From the NCBI GenBank assembly GCA_039186435.1, contig JBCDAA010000190.1:1-16500 (forward strand): DNA of 16,500 nt, written 5' to 3'. This document shows positions 7,968 to 14,299 of the stretch, in pieces (within the stretch, counting starts at the first letter, position 1; each line of letters begins with the position of its first letter). Origin of the DNA: JALVDI01 sp039186435 (lineage in GTDB: Bacteria; Myxococcota_A; Polyangia; Polyangiales; Houyiibacteriaceae). The notes below the pieces were generated by a model that saw only the letters and a list, made by a program, of their open reading frames with translations, had not been told where the DNA came from and did not search any database. The position numbers and the translations under genes were made by a program.

Positions 7968-8336
7968 ATGAGCGACGAAAAGGACACCACCGCCAAGGAC
8001 GAGCTCTTCGAGGCCATCGACCACTTCAAAGCGGCCGCCGGCAAGCTCTTCGACAAAGCCGCCGCATCGAAGACGCTGAAGAGCGTGGGCGACAAGGTGG
8101 ACGAGGTCGCATCGAAAATCGACAAGAGCACGGCCGCGAAGAAGGTCGAGGACCTCGCGGGCAAGCTCGACCCAGCGCTCGAAACCGCCGGAAAAGAAGC
8201 CGAGCGCGTCATCAGCAAGATCGGCGCGAGCGCGGAGCCCCTCGCCAAGCAGCTCAGCTCCGAACTCGGAAAGCTCACCCAGAAGATCACCGAGTCGATC
8301 AGCGACGTCGGCAAAAAGGACAGCGAAGAAGAGTAG
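7968..8336 (+). CDS. Lys/Ala/Glu-rich helical hypothetical protein
   Basis: A 122-residue, strongly charged protein without Cys, Trp or a signal peptide. From about residue 10 almost the whole chain is predicted amphipathic helix, with recurring units such as LFDKAAASKTLKSVGDKVDE, VASKIDKSTAAKKVEDLAGK and LSSELGKLTQKITESI. These resemble the 11-residue rhythm of LEA or apolipoprotein-like proteins. The frame is open to a GTG at 7929 that overlaps the previous gene, but MSDEKDTT at 7968 is the more natural N-terminus. The downstream membrane-protein gene begins 3 nt after its stop, so the two are probably co-transcribed. A stress, membrane-surface or scaffolding role is conceivable, but no family was recognised. 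Confidence 0.75.
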   Translation: MSDEKDTTAKDELFEAIDHFKAAAGKLFDKAAASKTLKSVGDKVDEVASKIDKSTAAKKVEDLAGKLDPALETAGKEAERVISKIGASAEPLAKQLSSELGKLTQKITESISDVGKKDSEEE

Positions 8337-8339
8337 CGC

Positions 8340-8702
8340 GTGTACGCGTCCTGGCTTTATGCCTTCGCGCTGACGCAGCTGATCGAGGCTCCGATCTACG
8401 TCCGCGCGCTTCGGGAGAGACCGCGCGCGGAGCGCTGGGTGCTGGCTCTCACGCCGAGCGCCTTCACCCATCCTCTTTTGTGGTTTGTCTTCGTTCCGCT
8501 GACCTACGAGCCCCTGGGGTACTGGCCCATGGTTGCGCTCGGCGAGCTGCTCGTCACCCTCGCGGAGGGTGTCCTGCTGGCAGTGTTTCGTCCAGGCTCG
8601 TTCGCAAAGGCGTTGCCTCGCGCGCTGCTATGGTCACTCGCCGCCAACGGGACCTCAGTCGCCGTGGGCTTTCTCTCGCAGTGGCTCTTCGACTGGCCGT
8701 AG
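8340..8702 (+). CDS. Small four-helix integral membrane protein
   Basis: A 120-residue hydrophobic protein with about four membrane segments (residues ~5-24, 33-55, 62-84 and 95-117). The GTG start at 8340 lies 3 nt after the stop of the preceding gene, with only a weak purine-rich AAGAAGAG upstream. Polar residues lie within the helices: Glu16 and Pro18 in QLIEAPIY, Thr43-His44-Pro45 with Trp48 in FTHPLLW, and Glu69 and Glu76 in GELLVTLAEG. The EAPIY, THP-W and GE..AE pattern looks like a conserved but uncharacterised family of small membrane proteins; I cannot name it. It ends 4 nt from the convergent sigma-like gene. Confidence 0.75.
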   Translation: MYASWLYAFALTQLIEAPIYVRALRERPRAERWVLALTPSAFTHPLLWFVFVPLTYEPLGYWPMVALGELLVTLAEGVLLAVFRPGSFAKALPRALLWSLAANGTSVAVGFLSQWLFDWP

Positions 8703-8706
8703 CGGG

Positions 8707-9255
8707 CTACTCGACGATGTAGTCTTTGAGACGCGCGATGTCCTGAATCGCCTGGAGCTTCGCGAGCCCCGTCGTCTCAACCTGACGCACTCGCTCGCGC
8801 GTGAGATTCATGATCTCACCGACCTCTTCGAGGGTAATGCCCCCACGGTCCGCAACGTCGAGCGCACAGGTCTCGTTCATCTCCCAGACTTCCAGGTCGG
8901 GGAAGTTCAGCTTGATCGACCCGCGCACCGGGTGGACGTCGATGTACAGGTGGTATTTGCAGCTCACGTAGGGACACGGTCGCTCCATGTCTTTGCACTC
9001 GGTTCGCTGCGTCGGCTTCCAGTAGTCCGTCTCTGGATACAGAAGTCGCCCGCGATTCAACTCCGCCTTGCTCAGACGACGAATCGAAATCGTGCGAGCC
9101 CGCTGCCGCGAACGACGCTTGCGCCGACCGCGCCGCCGCTCCGGAACCGCGTCCGCCAGCGACGTCACCGGAGCTACCGGCGTCTCTTTCGGCACCTCGC
9201 CCGGCGCCGACATCTCACCCGTCTCCACCACCTCGGCGGAAGCTTCATTCATCAT
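8707..9255 (-). CDS. Sigma-70 region-4-like HTH regulator with Cys-rich middle
   Basis: A 182-residue cytoplasmic protein. GGAGG lies 5 nt before the ATG at 9255; ATG 9252 and GTG 9258 are alternatives. The N-terminal third is low-complexity and then very basic (ERRRGRRKRRSRQRAR). The C-terminal 45 residues (GGITLEEVGEIMNLTRERVR onward, residues 138-182) closely match the region 4.2 HTH of primary sigma factors (TLEEVG...TRERIRQIE). Region 2 is absent, so it is not a complete sigma factor. Between them is a block with four cysteines (87, 94, 99, 130) in TEC, RPCPYVSCKYHLYIDV and ETCALDV, which could bind metal or sense redox state. It starts 30 nt after the upstream MerR gene stop, so the two probably form an operon. 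I believe this architecture recurs in myxobacteria. Its promoter targets are unknown. Confidence 0.82.
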   Translation of the reverse strand: MMNEASAEVVETGEMSAPGEVPKETPVAPVTSLADAVPERRRGRRKRRSRQRARTISIRRLSKAELNRGRLLYPETDYWKPTQRTECKDMERPCPYVSCKYHLYIDVHPVRGSIKLNFPDLEVWEMNETCALDVADRGGITLEEVGEIMNLTRERVRQVETTGLAKLQAIQDIARLKDYIVE

Positions 9256-9288
9256 CACACCCTCCCGAACAATCGGTCTGTTGACGCG

Positions 9289-9870
9289 CTAGAGAACGGC
9301 TCGGGACATCCGAGCGTGGAGCGTTAGGCTCCGCTCGATCGCCTCGAGACGTCGCAAGAGGTCCGCGCCGACCTCTCGCGCTTCGGTTAGCGCCGCGCTT
9401 TCCGGCAGGGCCCCCGCCCCTTCCCGGTCCGCACGTTCGCGAATGGCGTCCGCGATGGCATCGTAGACACGTCGTAGCTGTCGCCCCAGCCCTTCGATGT
9501 CGCCGCGTACGAAGAGGAACTCCCGCTGGATTTCCTCGATGGTCACGCCCCGCGCCATCAAACGGCGGATGGACGCCAGCTGCCTGATGGCGGTCGCGGG
9601 GTAAAGGCCCTGGGAGCCGCGGTGCTTGCCTTTGCGGCCCACCCGCCGACTCCGAGGGAGCAATCCGAGCTGCACGTACTTGCGGAACGTGGCTTCCGAG
9701 AGGCGTTCACCGCGCTCCGTGAAGGTCGCCACGATCTGCTGGACGCTCATCCCCTCGGGATGCGCTCGCTCCAATGCGTCGAGCTCGTCTTCCGCAAACG
9801 CCGCCACTGGACCACGAGGGTCCATTGACCGACTAGAAGATGTTGAACGAGCTCGTTTCGATGCGTTCAT
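9289..9870 (-). CDS. MerR-family transcriptional regulator
   Basis: A 193-residue protein with start ATG at 9870 (MNASKRARS); M16 at 9825 is an alternative. After a Ser/Arg-rich tail, residues ~38-112 form a MerR-type winged helix. ATFRKYVQLGLLP corresponds to the TLRYYERLGLL signature, GLYPATAIRQLASIRRLMAR to the R-Y-...-L-..I..L helix, and GVTIEEIQ to GFSLEEI. A long helical dimerisation segment with heptad-like leucines follows (LGRQLRRVYDAIADAIRE; LLRRLEAIERSL). No conserved Cys effector site is present, so the signal is unlikely to be a metal ion. A promoter with a dyad in its spacer lies just upstream (9888-9917), pointing to autoregulation. It is the first gene of a two-gene minus-strand unit with the sigma-like regulator. 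Confidence 0.85.
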   Translation of the reverse strand: MNASKRARSTSSSRSMDPRGPVAAFAEDELDALERAHPEGMSVQQIVATFTERGERLSEATFRKYVQLGLLPRSRRVGRKGKHRGSQGLYPATAIRQLASIRRLMARGVTIEEIQREFLFVRGDIEGLGRQLRRVYDAIADAIRERADREGAGALPESAALTEAREVGADLLRRLEAIERSLTLHARMSRAVL

Positions 9871-9887
9871 GTCACTTGATGCGCGTG

Positions 9888-9917
9888 AATGTATTCTATT
9901 CAAAAGAATTAGGTCAA
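9888..9917 (-). promoter_or_regulatory. MerR-type promoter with operator dyad in the spacer
   Basis: Read on the minus strand, TTGACC (-35, 9917-9912) and TACATT (-10, 9893-9888) are 18 nt apart. The spacer holds the dyad ATTC-TTTT-GAAT (9909-9898), imperfectly extended to CTAATTC/GAATAG. A long spacer (usually 19-20 bp) filled by a dyad is the hallmark of MerR-controlled promoters, where the regulator untwists DNA to align the elements. The promoter points into the MerR gene, whose start lies 17 nt past the -10. Confidence 0.6.
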
Positions 9918-9969
9918 ACTTTTTGTGCACACTTCTCACACCCTGTGGGAAGCACCGTTAAAGTTTTGA
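9914..9969. repeat. Imperfect 56-bp inverted repeat with central hairpin
   Basis: Outer arms TCAAACTTT (9914-9922) and AAAGTTTTGA (9960-9969) are complementary apart from one extra T. Inside, CTTCTCACA (9932-9940) and TGTGGGAAG (9944-9952) form a 9-bp stem with one G-U pair around a CCC loop, and GTG/CAC (9925-9927 and 9953-9955) extends it. It overlaps the -35 of the MerR promoter. No U-tract follows directly, so it is not a clear terminator. It could be an operator or part of a structured RNA. Confidence 0.5.
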
Positions 9970-9985
9970 AATTACATATTTTTTG

Positions 9986-10057
9986 GACTGCAAAATCTTG
10001 ACGTATCCCCACCCTACTGGGGGAATCTCGCCAAAAAATGAGATCGTTTTTGCAGTC
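9986..10057. repeat. 10-bp inverted repeat enclosing two small hairpins
   Basis: GACTGCAAAA (9986-9995) and its exact reverse complement TTTTGCAGTC (10048-10057) bracket 52 bp. The enclosed DNA has two further dyads: CCCCA/TGGGG (10007-10011 and 10018-10022) and ATCTC/GAGAT (10025-10029 and 10040-10044). The right arm would sit about 50 bp upstream of the predicted transcription start of the Cys-rich lipoprotein gene, a usual place for an activator site. Confidence 0.5.
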
Positions 10058-10090
10058 AAAGATCGTCGTGCTTCCAGCGGATGTAGCGTC

Positions 10091-10096
10091 TACGCT
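10091..10096 (+). promoter_or_regulatory. Possible -10 box (TACGCT) for the Cys-rich lipoprotein gene
   Basis: TACGCT lies 7 nt before the ATG at 10104, and no Shine-Dalgarno is visible, as at 1756, 7956 and 14288. No convincing -35 is present. An activator bound at the inverted repeat near 10048-10057 could compensate for this. Confidence 0.3.
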
Positions 10097-10103
10097 CCAC
10101 GTC

Positions 10104-10352
10104 ATGCGAATGATGCTCCTCGCGGTGTTCCTCCTCGCCTGTGGCGGGGACCGTGAGATGGGCGAATCCTGCGGATCCGACCGCGACTGTCAGGCAGGCC
10201 TCTGCGTCGCGGGCGCCGACGGTCCGGACCCCATCTGCACCAAGAGCTGCGCGTCGAGCGAGGAATGCCCAGAGGGCTGGACCTGCAGCGGGGCGACGCA
10301 GGAAAACGTGCTCATTTGCGTGCACCGCGCCGCCACGCCCTTCGGGCAGTAG
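10104..10352 (+). CDS. Small Cys-rich lipoprotein
   Basis: An 82-residue protein. MRMMLLAVFLLAC is a lipoprotein signal peptide with an LLAC lipobox (Cys13); the open frame upstream to 10038 would spoil it. The mature part has eight further cysteines spaced as ESCGSDRDCQAGLCV, PICTKSCASSEECPEGWTC and LICV, enough for four disulfides in an exported domain. This C-x-x-D-x-D-C...GLC...C...C...CPEGWTC pattern recurs in myxobacterial surface lipoproteins, either alone or in tandem. The gene is divergent from the MerR operon across the AT-rich island and may be under its control. It ends 58 nt before the transporter operon. A role in binding or as a structural surface protein is a guess. Confidence 0.8.
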   Translation: MRMMLLAVFLLACGGDREMGESCGSDRDCQAGLCVAGADGPDPICTKSCASSEECPEGWTCSGATQENVLICVHRAATPFGQ

Positions 10353-10365
10353 TGCGTTGACGCAC
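10352..10365 (+). promoter_or_regulatory. Short palindrome containing a TTGACG element
   Basis: GTGCGT-TG-ACGCAC is a perfect 6-bp dyad that begins at the last base of the lipoprotein stop codon. It contains TTGACG (10357-10362), which with an 18-nt spacer would pair with a weak TACTCC -10. It could be the promoter or operator of the ABC transporter operon starting at 10411. The evidence is weak. Confidence 0.25.
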
Positions 10366-10410
10366 CTGGGGGGCTTCGGCTACTCCGGGGCCGCTGGATA
10401 CGGCTTCTCT

Positions 10411-11262
10411 ATGGACCCGCGGGCCTGGCGACGATTCCGAAAGAACAAGGGCGCTCTCGCGGGCGCAGTCCTCGTTGCACTGGTGACCCTGACGGCCATC
10501 CTCGGCCCGATCCTCGCGCCCCACGATCCCAACGAGCAGCAGCGCGAAACGCTCATTAACGATGAGTTCGAGCCAGCTGCGCCCTTTGAGGTTGAAGGCC
10601 ACTGGCTCGGCGCCGATAGCACCGGGCGCGACGAACTCAGCCGGCTGCTTTGGGGCGGCGGCATCAGCATGATGGTCGCGTACCTCGCGACCGCCCTCGC
10701 CATCTTCATCGGGATGGTCGCGGGGATCACGAGTGGCTACTTCGGCGGGTGGATCGACTTTGGCTGGATGCGTTTGGTCGACCTCCTGCTCTCTCTGCCC
10801 TTCTTGCTGATCGCCATCGCGATCCAGGGGGTCGTGGAGGACCCAAGCCTCTTCTTCTTAATCTTGCTCCTCGCGCTTCTCTCCTGGACGCGTCTTGCAC
10901 GCGTCACACGGTCGAAGGTGCTTCAGGTGCGCGAGCTCGAGTACATCCAGGCGGCGCTCGCTCTCGGGATGAGTCACACGCGGGTTCTGTTGAGGCACGT
11001 GCTTCCCAACGTCCTTGGACCGATTATCGTGCTCGGAACGACCTTGGTCGCGCGGATGATCATCTTCGAGTCCGCCCTCTCCTTTCTCGGTCTCGGCGTC
11101 GATCCGCCGGACGCGAGCTGGGGCTCTATGCTCAACGAGGGACGTCAGCAGCTCGCCTATCCGCGGCTGATGCTCTTTCCGGCCACGCTGATCGTCATGA
11201 CGGTCTTCGGATTTAACCTTTTGGGAGACGGGCTTCGCGATGCCTTCGATCCGAAGGACTGA
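10411..11262 (+). CDS. Peptide/nickel-type ABC transporter permease (DppC/OppC family)
   Basis: A 283-residue inner-membrane permease, normal length for DppC. The N-terminus MDPRAWRRFRKNKGALAGAV matches the OppC_N segment, with TM1 at ~17-36. A short periplasmic stretch with GHWLGADSTGRDELSRLLWG, the usual LGTDxxGRDxxSRLxxG block, follows. Five more membrane helices come next, with the EAA-type coupling loop EYIQAALALGMS (from residue 177) ending in HVLPN, and FESALSFLGLGVDPPDASWG near the end. The ATG at 10411 fits the family start, but no Shine-Dalgarno is visible. The gene overlaps the substrate-binding protein gene by 23 nt. Together with that protein and the DppB-like permease it forms an importer for oligopeptides or similar solutes. 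ATPase subunits are absent here. Confidence 0.92.
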   Translation: MDPRAWRRFRKNKGALAGAVLVALVTLTAILGPILAPHDPNEQQRETLINDEFEPAAPFEVEGHWLGADSTGRDELSRLLWGGGISMMVAYLATALAIFIGMVAGITSGYFGGWIDFGWMRLVDLLLSLPFLLIAIAIQGVVEDPSLFFLILLLALLSWTRLARVTRSKVLQVRELEYIQAALALGMSHTRVLLRHVLPNVLGPIIVLGTTLVARMIIFESALSFLGLGVDPPDASWGSMLNEGRQQLAYPRLMLFPATLIVMTVFGFNLLGDGLRDAFDPKD

Positions 11263-12991
11263 TGCGCTCGGCTGCGGTGTGCCCATCGCGGCAGCCCTCG
11301 GTCTCGCAGCCCTCATGGCGGCGACGTGGCCGACCCCTCCCCAAGGTCCGCGCTTTGACGGATCGGGGGACGAAGAGCCTCGCAGCGGCGGTACCTTCGT
11401 GTTCCACCACGAGGAAAACGTTCGCACTCTCGATCCGCACCTTGCCTACGACGAGCTCTCGGGAATGGCCGTTCGTCTGGTCTTCGACGGCCTGCTCGAC
11501 TACGACAACGACGCGAACCTCGTCCCGAGCCTCGCGGAAACGATGCCGCAGGTGACGAACGAAGGCCGCCGGTTTCGATTTCGACTTCGTCGCGGCGTCC
11601 GCTTTCATCCGATGCCGGGCCTGCCCGACGGACGCGAGGTCACCGCCCAGGACGTCCACTGGTCGCTCCATCGTCTGCTCAGCAACGACGTCGGCTCGCC
11701 CGGCTTTCCCTTCTTCTCGGCCATCAAAGGCGCGCCCGAGTTTCACGAGGGGGCCACCGATTCCATCGAGGGCATCACGGTGGTCGACCGCTACACGATC
11801 GACTTCGAGCTAACCGAAGCGGATCAGACCTTTCTCAACGCGATCGCGATGCCCTTCGCCTACCCGGTGCCGCGCGAGAACTACGAGCATTGGGGCGAGG
11901 CGGCGAAGTTTCACCCGGTCGGCACCGGCCCCTTTCTCTTTGAGAGCTGGGAGCGCGAAGTGGAGCTCCGCTTTCGGCGCAACACGCGCTACTGGAAGGA
12001 GCAACCTGGGCCGGACGCGATGGTCTACCAGGAGAACCTTGCGCGTGAGCTCGCCGCGCAGCGCTTTCGCAACGGCGACCTCGACGCGATTCATCGCCAG
12101 TCCCCTTCGGACTATCGCTTCTTTCGCAACGCGGAACGCTGGGAGCCCTACCTCGACGAATACCCGCGCGTCTCCACCTTTGGCGTCGGCCTGAACTGCG
12201 AGATGGAGCCCTTCACGAACGTGCACATACGGCGCGCCATCGCCTTTGCGATCGACCGCGAGGGATGGTCGCGGGCGCGGAGCGGACGCCTTCTCGCGGC
12301 GGGGCAGATCCTGCCGCCCTCCATGCCGGGCTACGAAGCGGACCTTGCCGACCTTCAGACCTTCGATCTCGAGAAGGCGCGGGAGGAGATGCGTCTTGCG
12401 GGGCATCCGGACGGCCTCGACGACCCGATCACGGTGTGGATCAGCGGCCAGGACCAAACGTCGATTCAATACGGCGAACTCCTGCAGCACGACCTCGCGC
12501 AAATCGGCATCGAAGTGGAGATGCGCTACGTCTCCTTTGCCGTCTACCTCACTGAGTCGGGCAAGCCGAATACCGTCGGCGCATTCTTTACGGGGTGGAA
12601 TCTCGACTTCCCGGATCCCTCGAACTTCCTGGACCTCTTCCACACGCGGTCCATCCATCCAGAGAACAGCGAAAACCGCGCCTTCTACCGCAACCCCGAA
12701 GTCGATGCGCTTCTTAACGAAGCCCGCTCGATGACGGATCGAGAGCGGCGACTCTCGCTCTACCGCCAGGCGAACGCGATCGTGGCTCGGGACGCGCCCT
12801 GGGCGTTCACCTACTACCCGCTCACGATGGAGCTCTGGCAGCCCTACGTGAAGGGCTACAAGCCTCACCCGGTCTGGTCGGAGGACTACCGCAACATTTG
12901 GCTCGACCTTCCCCGGCGACGGCTCGCGCGCCAGATGGTCGGCCCCTCCTCTTCGCCGGCCGTGCTCTTTCCCTTTGGAGGGATCCGCTGA
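11240..12991 (+). CDS. ABC transporter substrate-binding protein, family 5 (DppA/OppA type)
   Basis: A 583-residue periplasmic solute-binding protein. The N-terminus MPSIRR followed by VPIAAALGLAALMAATW is a signal peptide or membrane anchor; there is no clear lipobox. The SBP_bac_5 core is plain: GGTFVFHHEENVRTLDPHLA, VFDGLLDYDNDANLVPSLAE, RFRFRLRRGVRFH with GREVTAQDVHWSLHRLL, HPVGTGPFLFESWEREVELR and VHIRRAIAFAIDRE, with the FFTGWNLDFPDPSNFLDLFH stretch towards the C-terminus. The family binds oligopeptides, nickel or opine-type ligands; which one cannot be read here. The start at 11240 lies inside the preceding permease gene, and the TGA overlaps the ATG of the following permease by one base, indicating translational coupling. 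Gene order permease-SBP-permease is less usual than SBP first. Confidence 0.93.
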   Translation: MPSIRRTDALGCGVPIAAALGLAALMAATWPTPPQGPRFDGSGDEEPRSGGTFVFHHEENVRTLDPHLAYDELSGMAVRLVFDGLLDYDNDANLVPSLAETMPQVTNEGRRFRFRLRRGVRFHPMPGLPDGREVTAQDVHWSLHRLLSNDVGSPGFPFFSAIKGAPEFHEGATDSIEGITVVDRYTIDFELTEADQTFLNAIAMPFAYPVPRENYEHWGEAAKFHPVGTGPFLFESWEREVELRFRRNTRYWKEQPGPDAMVYQENLARELAAQRFRNGDLDAIHRQSPSDYRFFRNAERWEPYLDEYPRVSTFGVGLNCEMEPFTNVHIRRAIAFAIDREGWSRARSGRLLAAGQILPPSMPGYEADLADLQTFDLEKAREEMRLAGHPDGLDDPITVWISGQDQTSIQYGELLQHDLAQIGIEVEMRYVSFAVYLTESGKPNTVGAFFTGWNLDFPDPSNFLDLFHTRSIHPENSENRAFYRNPEVDALLNEARSMTDRERRLSLYRQANAIVARDAPWAFTYYPLTMELWQPYVKGYKPHPVWSEDYRNIWLDLPRRRLARQMVGPSSSPAVLFPFGGIR

Positions 12992-14256
12992 TGGGCGCCT
13001 TTATCGTGCGGCGTCTTCTCGGCGCGATCGTCGTCGTCTTCGTCGTCGTGCTCCTCGTATTCTTCCTCGTGAACTGGGTTGGCGACCCGGCGGTCGCGAC
13101 GCTCGGACCCAACGCGGGCCCGTCCCAGATTCAGGACTTCAAACGAAAGCACGGTCTCGACCGGTCCCTCATGGAACAGTTCGTCAGCTACCTCGGCGTC
13201 GGTGGCTGCGCGCGGGGACGTCGCGCTGCCGGCGTGGAGGACGAGCTCACGGCGCGTCTTTCGAACGGGCGCGAGGTGCACCGACCACATCGCGTCGATG
13301 ACGAGCACCCCGGGGGAACGCCGCCCGAGGTTGGCGGCGTCCTCTCGCCGGATGAGGGTCGCTGGCGCCTCGACGCCACGCTCACGCAAGGTGGGCGCAC
13401 GCAATCGTTCACGGGAAGCGGCAACCTCGACACCCTCGCAGACGCGGTTGCGGGCGACCTGCGCACCGCGCTTGGTGACGCGCCGGTGGTGGTGGTCAAC
13501 CGCATCAACCGCGGGGATCGCTGTGGTCTTTTGCAAGGCGACCTCGGCGAGTCCTTCGGGCACAACGAGCCGGTGGCGGAGGTCATCGCGCATCGACTGC
13601 CGCGCACGCTTCTCCTCGGTGCGGTCGCGATGTCCATCGAACTCCTGATCGGCTTGGGCGTCGGCATTTTCGCTGCTCTTCGGCGCAACACCTGGGTCGA
13701 CACCGGGTTCATGAGCGCGGCCTACCTCGGCATCAGCATGCCCACCTTCGTCACCGGTCCGATCTTTCTCGCCGTCTTTGGTTTCTACTATGGGTGGTTT
13801 CCTTTAGGAGGCTACGGAAGCGGCTTCTGGGACCACGTCTATCACGCGCTCCTTCCAGGCTTCACGCTGGCCATCATCGGTGCCGCGACGTACGCGCGAG
13901 TCATGCGCAGCGAGCTCGTCGACACGCTTCGAAGCGACTACATCCGCACCGCGGCGGCGAAAGGCCTCCCCGGTCGCGGCGTCGTCCGCCACGCGGTTCG
14001 CAACGCGCTCCTTCCCATCGCAACGATGGTCGGTCTGTCACTCACGTTGCTCGTCGCCGGCGCGATCATCACTGAGACCATCTTCGGATGGCCAGGCATG
14101 GGCAACCTCGCGATCCGGAGCATTGTGAACCTCGATGCCCCGACGGTCATGGGCGTCGTTCTCGTATTCGCGGTCACCGTTCAGGTCGGCAACCTCCTTG
14201 CCGACATCGCCGTCGCGTTCCTCGACCCGCGCGTGCGCCTCGAAAAGTCGGGCTGA
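12991..14256 (+). CDS. Peptide/nickel-type ABC permease (DppB/OppB family) with periplasmic insertion
   Basis: A 421-residue permease; DppB proteins are usually 305-340. The start ATG overlaps the SBP stop (TGATG), with GGAGG 9 nt upstream. TM1 (residues ~8-30) and the segment FKRKHGLDRSLMEQFVSYLG are ordinary. The family would then continue directly to GDLGESFGHNEPVAEVIAHR, but about 110 extra residues (71-179) intervene. They have a Cys at each edge (73 and 178) and a possible small alpha/beta fold (GRWRLDATLTQGGRTQSFTG, then NLDTLADAVAGDLRTAL). The rest is canonical: five further helices, EAA loop DYIRTAAAKGLPGRG (from residue 316) with RNALLP, and ETIFGWPGMGNL. The insert lies in the first periplasmic loop, facing the binding protein. 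Its reading frame is unbroken and its codon use is unchanged, so it is not a sequencing error. Confidence 0.9.
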   Translation: MGAFIVRRLLGAIVVVFVVVLLVFFLVNWVGDPAVATLGPNAGPSQIQDFKRKHGLDRSLMEQFVSYLGVGGCARGRRAAGVEDELTARLSNGREVHRPHRVDDEHPGGTPPEVGGVLSPDEGRWRLDATLTQGGRTQSFTGSGNLDTLADAVAGDLRTALGDAPVVVVNRINRGDRCGLLQGDLGESFGHNEPVAEVIAHRLPRTLLLGAVAMSIELLIGLGVGIFAALRRNTWVDTGFMSAAYLGISMPTFVTGPIFLAVFGFYYGWFPLGGYGSGFWDHVYHALLPGFTLAIIGAATYARVMRSELVDTLRSDYIRTAAAKGLPGRGVVRHAVRNALLPIATMVGLSLTLLVAGAIITETIFGWPGMGNLAIRSIVNLDAPTVMGVVLVFAVTVQVGNLLADIAVAFLDPRVRLEKSG

Positions 14257-14287
14257 CGGAACCGCGTCAATGGATCTCGAAACATCG

Positions 14288-14293
14288 TAAGGT
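14288..14293 (+). promoter_or_regulatory. Possible -10 box (TAAGGT) for the ECF sigma gene
   Basis: TAAGGT ends 6 nt before the ATG at 14300 in the 43-nt gap after the transporter operon, without a visible Shine-Dalgarno. It suggests a separate, perhaps leaderless, transcript for the sigma factor. No TGTCGA-type ECF42 element occurs here, so autoregulation is not evident. Confidence 0.3.
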
Positions 14294-14299
14294 AGCCGC

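Noticed and set aside
9932..9952. Intrinsic terminator
   Set aside because: The stem is good but no T-run follows within 25 nt on the plus strand. On the minus strand the stem has a mismatch and it lies upstream of the promoter.
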